Part shown: positions 7,823 through 16,000 of the stretch, one piece after another
Layout of the letters: each line of letters begins with the position of its first letter
Position numbering within the stretch: position 1 is the first letter of the stretch
Assembly (NCBI RefSeq): GCF_004348545.1
Contig: NZ_SMKL01000041.1
Location: 1 to 54,119, forward strand
Reading direction: 5' to 3'
DNA: 54,119 nucleotides
From: Jiangella ureilytica
Lineage (GTDB): Bacteria; Actinomycetota; Actinomycetes; Jiangellales; Jiangellaceae
Translations under genes and position numbers: made by a program
The notes under the pieces: generated by a model
What the model saw: only the letters and a program-made list of their open reading frames with translations
The model's database searches: none
Told to the model about the DNA's origin: nothing

Positions 7823-9354
7823 TCAGCGCACGGTGGGCCGGCCTGGCGGTCGGCGCCGGGGTGGCCGTCGTGGTCGGCGGGGCGACTCTCATCGGGCCGC
7901 CCGACTCCGTCGTCGACGACCACCCGGAGGTCCGCGAGCCGGTCGTGCGGTCGACGCTGGTCTGCCCGTACGTCGACGGCGAGGACGTCGGCACCGCCGA
8001 GCTCGGCGTGCTGGCCCTGCCCGGCGTCGACCTCCCCGAGGAGACCGGCGCGGAGCAGCCGCCCATCACCGTCCAGGCGCTCGCGCTGCCTCCGGACCCC
8101 GAGGACCCCGAGGCGACGGCAGAGCCGGCCGAGCCGGCCGAGCCGCCGGAGCCGCTGCTGAGCCTCACCGACCGCGGCATCCCGACCATCACGCCGGTCG
8201 AGACCGACGCGGGCACGTCGTTCGCCGTCACCGGCCAGGGCGCGCTGGCGCCGGGGCTGGCGGCCGAGCAGACGCTGATCACCCAGGAGGTCGACCTCCG
8301 CGGCATCAGCACCGCCGCCTGCACCGCGCCGCGGCGCGAGCACTGGTTCGTCGGCGCGTCGGGCGAGGTCGGCCGCCGCGGCCGGCTGATCCTGGCCAAC
8401 CCGACCGACGTGCCGGCCGTCGTCGACGTCGAGCTGTGGGACGAGGCCGGGTCCATCGACGCGCCCGGCACCCAGGACGTCGGCGTGCCGGCCCGCAGCC
8501 AGCGGATCCTGCTGCTGGACGCGCTGGCCGCCGGGTCGGTGAGCACCGCCGTGCACGTGCGGTCCAGCCAGGGCCGGGTGACGGCGGCACTGGAGCTGCG
8601 CGAGACGTCGGAGATCACGCCCCAGGGCATGACGTACGTCCCGGCCGCCGTCGCGCCGCGTCGCGACCTCATCATCCCGGGCGTGCCCGGGTCGGGACAG
8701 CGCAGCCTGCGCATCGTCGCGCCCGGCGACACCGACGCCATCGTGTCGCTGCAGGTCCTGGGCGCCGAGGGCGCGTTCAGCCCGGTCGACCTGGACGTCC
8801 TCACCGTCACCGCCGGCACCGTCGCCGACATCCCGCTCGACAGCGGCGCCGACCCCGCCGGCATCCGGCTGCAGAGCGACGAGCCCGTCACCGCATCGGT
8901 GCGCGTCGTCCAGGCGCCCGAGGACGGCCTGCCCGACCTCGCCTACACGACCGCCAGCGAGCCGATCTCCGGTCCCACCCCCGCGCTGCTCAGCCGCGCG
9001 ACGGGCGGGCTGGCCAGCACGCTGCTGCTGAGCTCCGCCGTCGCGACGACCTCGCGGGTCACCGTCCAGACGCTGGCCGCCGACGGCACCGTCGCGGCCG
9101 AGGAGCCAGTCGACATCCCCGCCGGCGCGACCGTCCCGGTGACCCTGGCCGCCCAGGGCGACGCCGCGAACGCGACGGTCATCGTGGTCCCGGAGTCACC
9201 CGGCTCCGTCGTCGCCGCCCGCCTCATCTCCGCCGTCGACGACGACGGCTCGCTGCTCGACCTGATGCCCCTCGTGTCGCCGACGATCGAGGTGAACGTT
9301 CCCGAGGTGGTCGGCGAGCTGCCCGACGTCCCCGAGCCCGTCGAGTCGCCCTGA
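7819..9354 (+). CDS. DUF5719 family membrane-anchored extracytoplasmic protein
   Basis: The 511-aa protein begins at GTG 7819 inside the stop of the glycosyltransferase gene (GTGA). Residues about 5-25 (AGLAVGAGVAVVVGGATLI) form a single N-terminal membrane anchor. The rest is beta-rich, with repeated strand blocks such as GRLILANPTDVPAVVDVELWD and LRIVAPGDTDAIVSLQVLG. There is one Ala/Glu/Pro-rich linker near residues 95-110. This matches DUF5719 proteins, usually encoded directly after a GT2 membrane protein. No enzymatic motif is visible. A role as outer-face partner of the transferase is inferred from coupling alone. Confidence 0.85.
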   Translation: MISARWAGLAVGAGVAVVVGGATLIGPPDSVVDDHPEVREPVVRSTLVCPYVDGEDVGTAELGVLALPGVDLPEETGAEQPPITVQALALPPDPEDPEATAEPAEPAEPPEPLLSLTDRGIPTITPVETDAGTSFAVTGQGALAPGLAAEQTLITQEVDLRGISTAACTAPRREHWFVGASGEVGRRGRLILANPTDVPAVVDVELWDEAGSIDAPGTQDVGVPARSQRILLLDALAAGSVSTAVHVRSSQGRVTAALELRETSEITPQGMTYVPAAVAPRRDLIIPGVPGSGQRSLRIVAPGDTDAIVSLQVLGAEGAFSPVDLDVLTVTAGTVADIPLDSGADPAGIRLQSDEPVTASVRVVQAPEDGLPDLAYTTASEPISGPTPALLSRATGGLASTLLLSSAVATTSRVTVQTLAADGTVAAEEPVDIPAGATVPVTLAAQGDAANATVIVVPESPGSVVAARLISAVDDDGSLLDLMPLVSPTIEVNVPEVVGELPDVPEPVESP

Positions 9355-9387
9355 TGGCCGGTCGCGGGCGAGCGCGCCCCCACGCAA

Positions 9388-9461
9388 AGTTGATCGTGGA
9401 GAGAGTGCGGTATTCATCGGGCATATCGCCCGGCAATGGCGCACTTACTCCACGATCAACT
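9388..9461. terminator. Bidirectional hairpin between convergent genes
   Basis: A perfect 14-bp inverted repeat (9388-9401 with 9448-9461) encloses a second 6-bp stem (9404-9409 with 9440-9445) and an apical 5-bp stem (9418-9422 with 9428-9432). It lies 34 nt after the DUF5719 stop and 39 nt from the stop of the convergent zincin-like gene, so it can serve both. No U tract follows, as is usual in high-GC actinobacteria. Confidence 0.7.
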
Positions 9462-9499
9462 CGGGGGTGGCGGGGTTGATCCGCTGCCACGGGACGTGA

Positions 9500-9961
9500 T
9501 CAGGGGAGGTCGCGGCCGCCGTAGGCGGGGTCGATCTCCTCGGGCTCGACGCCGAACAGCTCCGCCACTTGCTCGGTGACGACGTCGCCGACCAGGGCGC
9601 GGAGCTTGGAGGGGTCGGTGGCGCGGGTCTCGACCGGGCGCCGGAAGACGACCACCCGGGCGGGCAGGGCGCCGGTGCCGGCGTAGGCGCGGGCCAGCGG
9701 CACCCAGGTGCGGTCCCAGTCGTCGAGGGCGGGAACGTCCTCGACGGCGAACTCGACCTTGGCCAGCTGGTCCTGCCAGCGGCGGTCGAGGCGCTCGACG
9801 GCACCGATGACGAGGTCGTCGAAGCGCTGCGCCCGCGAGACCGCCAGCGGCGAGCCCGCGGGGGCGAGCGGACCGCGCATGCCGCGCCCGTGCCGGTCGC
9901 GGCGGATGCGCGGCAGGCTCACCCCGGACGGGGTCTCGGGACCGGGCACGCGTGGGCTCAT
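9500..9961 (-). CDS. Zincin-like 'metallopeptidase family' protein without the zinc histidines
   Basis: This 153-aa protein has the size and neighbourhood (next to DUF3499) of the actinobacterial PF06262-type metallopeptidase family. Where that family carries HExxH, this protein reads VVTEQVAELFGVEPEEID. Glu is kept, but both zinc-binding His positions are replaced (Thr and Ala). The N-terminal roughly 30 residues are basic and glycine/proline-rich. Peptidase activity is therefore doubtful, and a structural or regulatory role is more likely. ATG 9961 is favoured because a TAGTCT -10 box lies 7 nt upstream; an in-frame ATG at 10054 would run into the divergent gene. Confidence 0.75.
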   Translation of the reverse strand: MSPRVPGPETPSGVSLPRIRRDRHGRGMRGPLAPAGSPLAVSRAQRFDDLVIGAVERLDRRWQDQLAKVEFAVEDVPALDDWDRTWVPLARAYAGTGALPARVVVFRRPVETRATDPSKLRALVGDVVTEQVAELFGVEPEEIDPAYGGRDLP

Positions 9962-9968
9962 CCTCGGC

Positions 9969-9974
9969 AGACTA
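9969..9974 (-). promoter_or_regulatory. Leaderless -10 box of the zincin-like gene
   Basis: TAGTCT on the minus strand lies 7 nt upstream of the ATG at 9961. It faces the DUF3499 promoter 44 bp away. Confidence 0.45.
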
Positions 9975-10017
9975 GCCCGGTTTGGCGTGCCGTGCCCGGA
10001 CGACACCGCGCAGACGC

Positions 10018-10023
10018 TAGCCT
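10018..10023 (+). promoter_or_regulatory. Leaderless -10 box of the DUF3499 gene
   Basis: TAGCCT lies 6 nt upstream of GTG 10030, consistent with a leaderless transcript. Confidence 0.45.
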
Positions 10024-10029
10024 TCCCCT

Positions 10030-10392
10030 GTGAGTCCGATGCGTCGCTGTTCACGATCAGCCTGTCCGCGGACCGCGGTGGCGACGCTGACCTATGTCTA
10101 TGCCGACTCCACGGCCGTGCTCGGCCCGCTCGCCACGTATGCCGAGCCGCACAGCTACGACCTCTGCTCGCAGCACTCCGAGCGGCTCGTGGCGCCCCGC
10201 GGCTGGGAGGTCATCCGGCTGGCTCCCGACCCCGCCGCACTGGGCCCCAGCAACGACGACCTGCTGGCCCTCGCCGACGCCGTCCGCGAGGCCGGCCGCC
10301 GTCCCGAGCCCGCTCCGGCGCCGCCGCTGGCCGGTGAGAGCGGCGGCACACGACGCGGACACCTGCGGGCGCTGCCCGACCCCGACGCCTGA
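10030..10392 (+). CDS. DUF3499 family protein
   Basis: The 120-aa protein starts MSPMRRCSRSACPRTAVATL and continues to YADSTAVLGPLATY and HSYDLCSQHSERLVAPRGWE. This gives a CxxxxC pair near residues 7-12 and a later CxxH, suggesting a small zinc-ribbon-like fold. These are hallmarks of DUF3499, found in actinobacteria next to phosphomannomutase genes. The C-terminal third is proline-rich and probably disordered. Function is unknown. Here manB is about 15.6 kb away rather than adjacent, because the sensor/giant-protein block lies between them. Confidence 0.9.
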   Translation: MSPMRRCSRSACPRTAVATLTYVYADSTAVLGPLATYAEPHSYDLCSQHSERLVAPRGWEVIRLAPDPAALGPSNDDLLALADAVREAGRRPEPAPAPPLAGESGGTRRGHLRALPDPDA

Positions 10393-10502
10393 TCATGGGC
10401 GTACCCGCGGCAGGGCCGGAGTCTCACCGCTGACCGAGCGGCGCGACGCGCTTCGTTCATTCGGCGTTCACCTTTCCTGCATACCCGCTCTTGGCGGCCG
10501 CG

Positions 10503-10531
10503 TTGATCGGAAATGGCGCAGGGCGTACGCT
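10503..10531 (+). promoter_or_regulatory. Candidate promoter of the two-component operon
   Basis: TTGATC (10503-10508) and TACGCT (10526-10531) are 17 nt apart. The predicted leader is about 75 nt before GTG 10613, with AAGGGGG as ribosome site. Confidence 0.4.
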
Positions 10532-10612
10532 GCTCCCCAGCCGGGCGCGGGGTGGTCCGCAGGGGAGGCCTCGTCCGGCGCGCCGTTGCCGCAGCGACGG
10601 CAAGGGGGCAAT

Positions 10613-12127
10613 GTGCGTGTCGAGACGACCTGGTCTCCGCCGCGGTCGGACGAGACGTCCGGTGCGGGCGCCGTCGGCGCGCCCGAGCGCGAGCCGACCC
10701 GACGCCGGCTGGCCCGCTGGTTCGCCGGCGCGCGCAGCCTGCGCAGCCGCCTCATCACGTCCTACGTCGTGCTGCTCTCCACCTCGGCCGTGGTCACCAG
10801 CCTGGTGCTGAGCGAGGTGCTGATCATCCGGCTCGACCAGCGCATCCAGCGGGCCGAGCTGCAAGAGGTCCTCGAGCTCGAGCGCATGATGAACGACGGC
10901 CGCGACCCCACCACGGGCGAGCCGTTCACGTCGTTGTCGGCGCTCTTCGACGTCTACTTCGCCCGCAACGTCCCGAGCAGCGGCGAGGGCATGGTCGCGT
11001 TCGTCGGCGGCCGCGTCCACCAGACGGCGGTGGGCCGGCTGCCGTCGGGCGACGTGCCGCGCCACGTCGTCGACCGCTGGCGCGAGCTGGCCGGGCACGA
11101 CGATCACAGCATCGGCCGCATCGAGACCGGGCGCGGCGAGATGCGCTACCGCGTCGAGCCCATCGAGTTCGGCGGCGAGTCCGGCGCGTTCGTCGTCGCG
11201 CATCTGCCGCGGCGCGACCTCGAGGACATCGCCGACGTCCGCACGTACAGCCTCTACATCGCGCTGGGCATGCTGCTGCTCGCCGGGCTGGCCATGTGGC
11301 CGCTGGCCGGCCGCGTGCTCGCGCCGCTGCGCGCCCTGACGACGACCGCGCACACGATCTCCGAGTCCGACCTCACCGGCCGCATCCGCACCCGCGGCAG
11401 CGGCGAGGCCGTCGAGATGGCGCACGCCTTCAACGCCATGCTCGACCGGCTCGAGGCGTCGTTCCGCAGCCAGCGCACCTTCGTCCAGGACGCCAGTCAC
11501 GAGCTGCGCGACCCGCTCACCATCTGCCGCGGCCACCTCGAGCTGCTCACCGACGACCCCGCCGACCAGCGGGCGACGGTGGCCCTGGTGCTCGACGAGC
11601 TGAACCGCATCGGCCGCATCGTCGACGACCTGCAGGTGCTGGCCGACGCCGACCAGCCCGACTTCGTCCGTCCGGCGCCGGTCGACCTCGGCGACCTCAC
11701 CGTCGAGCTGCTGGCGAAGGCCGGCGCGCTCGGCCCGCGCACCTGGCTCCTCGACGGCGTCGGCGAGGGCACCGTGCTCGCCGACCGGCACCGGCTCACC
11801 GAGGCCGTGCTCAACCTCGCACACAACGCCGTCAACCACACTCGTGGCGACCAGATCGTCGCCGTGGGCAGCGCCCGCACCGACGACGAGTGGCGGCTGT
11901 GGGTGCGCGACACCGGCACCGGCATCGCCGAGGTCGACCGCGAGCGCATCTTCGAGCGGTTCGCCCGCGGCGCCGACTCGCGCCGCGCCTACCAGGGCGC
12001 CGGGCTGGGGCTGGCCATCGTCGCCCTCATCGCGCAGGCGCACGGCGGCCGCGTCGATCTCGTCAGCGCGTCCGGCCAGGGATCGACCTTCACCATCGTC
12101 GTCCCGCTCCGCGGTGAGCTGCCGTGA
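10613..12127 (+). CDS. Membrane sensor histidine kinase
   Basis: The 504-aa protein has a basic cytoplasmic N-terminus and TM1 at about 47-69. An extracytoplasmic sensor region spans about 70-210, TM2 about 212-235, and a HAMP domain follows. The HisKA box is QDASHELRDPLTI, with the phosphorylated histidine at about 296. ATPase boxes are LNLAHNAVNHT (N), DTGTGIAEVDRERIFERF (G1) and GAGLGLAIV (G2). The H-box reads RDPL where most kinases have RTPL. GTG 10613 follows AAGGGGG; longer in-frame starts lack conservation. The stop overlaps the response-regulator start by 4 bases. Its position upstream of the giant secreted gene suggests it senses envelope or surface conditions and controls that gene, which is inference. 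Confidence 0.93.
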   Translation: MRVETTWSPPRSDETSGAGAVGAPEREPTRRRLARWFAGARSLRSRLITSYVVLLSTSAVVTSLVLSEVLIIRLDQRIQRAELQEVLELERMMNDGRDPTTGEPFTSLSALFDVYFARNVPSSGEGMVAFVGGRVHQTAVGRLPSGDVPRHVVDRWRELAGHDDHSIGRIETGRGEMRYRVEPIEFGGESGAFVVAHLPRRDLEDIADVRTYSLYIALGMLLLAGLAMWPLAGRVLAPLRALTTTAHTISESDLTGRIRTRGSGEAVEMAHAFNAMLDRLEASFRSQRTFVQDASHELRDPLTICRGHLELLTDDPADQRATVALVLDELNRIGRIVDDLQVLADADQPDFVRPAPVDLGDLTVELLAKAGALGPRTWLLDGVGEGTVLADRHRLTEAVLNLAHNAVNHTRGDQIVAVGSARTDDEWRLWVRDTGTGIAEVDRERIFERFARGADSRRAYQGAGLGLAIVALIAQAHGGRVDLVSASGQGSTFTIVVPLRGELP

Positions 12128-12786
12128 CCAGCATCCTGATCGTCGAGGACGATCCGCTCATCAGCGCGTTCGTGCAGAAGGGCCTGCGCCTGCACGGCTA
12201 CGCCACCGAGGTCGCCGACGACGGCCTGACGGCGCGGCAGCTCGGCATGTCCGGCGCGTACGACCTGGTCGTGCTGGATCTCGGTCTGCCCGACCGCGAC
12301 GGGCTGCGGGTGTTGCGCGAGATCCGGTCGGCAGGGCACACCGTCCCCGTGGTCGTGCTGACGGGGCTGCCCGAGCGCGACGCGGCGACCTGCCTCGAGA
12401 GCGGCGCCGACGACTACATGCGCAAGCCCTTCCACTTCGACGAGCTGCTGGCCCGGGTCCGCAGCCGCCTGCGCTCGTCGTCGGGCGGCACCGGCCGGGC
12501 GACGTTGTCCGCGAGCGGCATCCAGCTCGACCTGCGCAGCCGGCGCGCCTGGGTGCACGGCCGCACGGTCGAGCTCACCAGCCGCGAGTTCGCCCTCCTG
12601 GAGGCGTTCCTGCGCCATCCGGACCAGGTGCTGGGGCGTGAGCAGCTGCTCTCGCAGGTCTGGGGCTTCGCCGTCGACCCCGGCACCAACGTCGTGAACG
12701 TCTACGTCAACGCGCTGCGCAAGAAGCTCGGCGCCGACGTCATCGAGACCGTCCGCGGCGTCGGCTATCGCCTCAGGCCCGCCTGA
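12124..12786 (+). CDS. OmpR/PhoB-family response regulator
   Basis: The 220-aa protein has a receiver domain with acidic pocket E8-D9-D10, phosphoacceptor Asp52 (VVLDLGLPD), Thr in VVLTG and Lys in MRKPFH. A C-terminal winged helix (about 125-220) contains LTSREFALLEAFLRHPDQV and VVNVYVNALRKKLG, typical of OmpR/PhoB DNA-binding domains. The GTG start overlaps the kinase stop, so the two form a coupled operon. The 228-bp low-GC gap to the next gene is the obvious candidate target. The regulon is otherwise unknown. Confidence 0.95.
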   Translation: MTSILIVEDDPLISAFVQKGLRLHGYATEVADDGLTARQLGMSGAYDLVVLDLGLPDRDGLRVLREIRSAGHTVPVVVLTGLPERDAATCLESGADDYMRKPFHFDELLARVRSRLRSSSGGTGRATLSASGIQLDLRSRRAWVHGRTVELTSREFALLEAFLRHPDQVLGREQLLSQVWGFAVDPGTNVVNVYVNALRKKLGADVIETVRGVGYRLRPA

Positions 12787-13014
12787 TTCCGCCACGCCCA
12801 GAACATGAGCATGCCGGGTGGTACGTGATTCGCCGGCCATCGCCAGGGGAAACACTTACACGTATCCACTTTCAAGCCCGTAAAACCTCATAAAGAAGCT
12901 CTCACCATTGCCTTACAGATGTCTCATGCCTCAGCGGGAAGCTTGCACCGTCGATATCCAGGTGGGGCATGCGGAGAGACCCGTGGGGGGCCTCCGCAGG
13001 GGGGCGGGATTGTC
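12787..13014 (+). promoter_or_regulatory. Low-GC upstream region of the giant gene, with leader hairpin
   Basis: From about 12860 to 12950 base composition drops to roughly half GC, far below the surroundings, as expected of a promoter/operator region. Short related A-rich motifs (GTAAAACCTC, CATAAAGAAG) may be regulator sites, but no convincing -35/-10 pair is visible. A 7-bp hairpin (TGCGGAG 12970-12976 with CTCCGCA 12992-12998) lies just before the G-rich ribosome site of ATG 13015. Confidence 0.4.
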
Positions 13015-16000
13015 ATGCTCAAGGGGCGGACTCTGCTCGGCATGCGCGTCACGCGCGGCCGATTCCGTGCCATCGTCGCGTTACTCGCGGCTTTGGGCAC
13101 GGTGGCGGGCATCATGGCGCTGACGGCGCCATCTGCGCTCGCCGGCGAGACCTTCGTGGTCACCAGTACAGCTGATGCGGCCGACGCCGATGTGGGCGAC
13201 GGCATGTGTCTCACCGGGGCGGGCGAATGTACGCTGCGCGCCGCGATCCAGGAATCCAACGCGTCGACGGCGCCCGACGTCGTCCAGGTGCCGGCCGGCA
13301 CGTTCGAGCTGGCCATCGCGCCGGCCGGCGACAACGGCGCCGATACCGGCGACCTCGACATCACCGCACCGGTCACCGTCAACGGTGCGGGTGCCGCGGC
13401 GACCGTGATCGACGGTGGGGACGCCCCGTCCGGGTCGCCGCCGGAGCAGACGGCACTGGACCGGGTGCTGGAGATCCAGGAGACGGCCGGGGCGGTGACG
13501 CTCTCCGGCCTGACGCTGCGTGAGGGCTTCGCCGGCGAGGAGGGCGGTGCCCTCTACACCGCGTCCGGCGGCAACATCCGCCTCAACGGCGTCAACGTCA
13601 CCGACAGCGAGGCGGTCGGCGACGGCGGCGGCATCTACGCGCTGACCGGCACGGTCACCATCACCGGCGGCGCGATCACCGGCAACACCGCCCACAACGG
13701 CGGTGGCGTGTTCGGGGCCGGCGAGCCGAGCCTGACCGGCGTGCCGAGCCGCCTGAGCATGAGCGGCGTCACGGTCGACGGCAACTCCGCCGCCTCGGGC
13801 GGTGGCGTCATGGTCGACCACGAGGGCGCGCTCAACCTGACCAACAACACGATCACCGACAACCACGCGACCGACGGCGACGGCGGCGGCGTGGTCGCCG
13901 GCTCGAAGGCGAGCCTGTCGATCCGCGGCGGCACCATCGAGGCCAACTCGGCGGTCGGCGACGGCGGCGGTGTCTTCACCGGCGTCGAGCGCCCCGTGTC
14001 CGTCAAGGACGTCGCCTTCACCGGCAACGCGGCCGGGGTCGAGGTCGAGGGCGTGGCCGAGGGCTCCGGCGGCGGTCTGTTCGCCGGCGGCAGCGGCCCG
14101 GTCGTCGTCGAGGCGTCGCGCTTCACCGAGAACGAGGCCGGCACCGCCGGCGGTGGTATCGCGCTGGAGAACAACGGCTCGGTGAACATCGAGAACACCG
14201 AGATCACGGGCAACAGCGCCGAGGCCGGCGGCGGTCTGCTGAACGCGGCCGCGCGGGTCACCGTCACCGGGCTGACCATCACGGGCAACGAGGCCGAGCT
14301 CGACGGCGGCGGCATCCTCAGCGAAGGCAGCGGCGACTTCACGATCAGCGAGACCACGGTCCGCGGCAACACCGCCGAGAACGGCGGCGGCCTGGCCAAC
14401 GAGGCGGACGGCGCGCTGCGGGTCGAGGCGTCGACGTTCTGGGACAACCGCGCCATCGCCCGGTTCTCCGACGACACCGGCCTGGGCGGCGGCATCTACG
14501 GCCTGGGCGACGCCGAGGCGAACTACGAGAACGTCACCATCACCGGCAACCTCGCCCAGGTGCGAGGCGGCGGTCTCTACATCGACGCCGACGCCGCGGT
14601 GCACGTGTCCAGCACCACCATCGCGCACAACAGCGCGCCCGCGGCCAGCGGCGTCGGTGGCGAGGTCACCGTCCCGGCCGTACCGATCCAGCCCAGCACC
14701 AGCGTGATGTTCCGCAACACGATCGTCTCGGACAACCTGATCGGCCCGAACTGCAACTTCGCCATCGGGTCCGAGGGCGGCAACCTCGACTCCGGCGACA
14801 CCTGCCACTTCCGCGGCATGCGCGACCGCCAGAACGCGGTGACCGCGAGCCTCGACGCCGTCGCGGACAACGGCGGCCCGACCATGACCATGGCGCTGCG
14901 CGAGGACAGCTTCGCCGTCGACGGCGGCGTCGAGCCGTGCCCGACGGTGGACCAGCGCGGCGTCAGCCGGCCGCAGGGCAACCAGGTCGACCCCGACGAC
15001 AACAAGTGCGACGGCGGCGCGTTCGAGTACGAGGGCCCGTTCGCCGCACCGGACGTCAGCCCGCCGAACACCGCGTACGTCTCGGGCCCGATCCAGGACA
15101 CCGAGAACACGTCGCTGTTCACGTTCACCGGCATCGACGACGTCACGCCGGCCGACGAGCTGCTCTACGAGTGCCGCCTGCTCGAGTTCGAGCCGGGTGA
15201 GCCGCCGGAGCCGCCGGACCCGACCGAGCCGCTCGACCCCGAGGAGATGTTCGTCGGCTGCCCGAACCCGTGGCAGGTCGAGCTGGTCGAGGACGGCGTG
15301 TTCCTGTTCGAGGTGCGCGCGATCGACCGTGCGGGCAACGTCGACCAGAGCCCGGCGTCGCACTCCTTCGAGCTCCAGCCCGACGGCACCGCGCCGAACA
15401 CCGTCTTCCAGGAGACCCCGCCGAACCCGAGTGACCGCAACTCCGCGGCGTTCACCTTCACCGGCACCGACGACCGCACCGCGGCGCAGTTCCTGGAGTT
15501 CGAGTGCCGCATCGACACCGTCGACCCCGACGCGTGGCTCGAGTGCTTCAACCCCGCCGTGTTCTCGAACCTGGCGCCGGGTGAGCACACCGTGCAGGTG
15601 CGCGCCATCGACGGCGAGGGCAACGTGGACCCGACGCCGGCCACCCACACGTGGACGGTGACCGAGCCCACCAGCTGCACCGCGGCCAACATCATCCTGC
15701 AGGCGACGGCCGACACCCACGTCGAACAGGGTGTGCCGCTGGACAACTTCGGCGCGTCCGAGGAACTGGTCGTGCGGTCCAACGAGCCGGACCAGAACGC
15801 CCGGTCGTACGTGCGCTTCCCGCTGCCCGACGTCCCGGACACCTGTGTCCTGGAGCGGGCGACGCTGCGCCTGCACGGCGATGGCGAGGCCGGCCGCACG
15901 CTCGAGGCCGTCGCCACCGACGCCGCGTGGGACGAGTCGCAGCTGAACTGGAACAACCAGCCGGGCACCACCGGCGCCGCTGTCGCGACCACCTCGGGCG

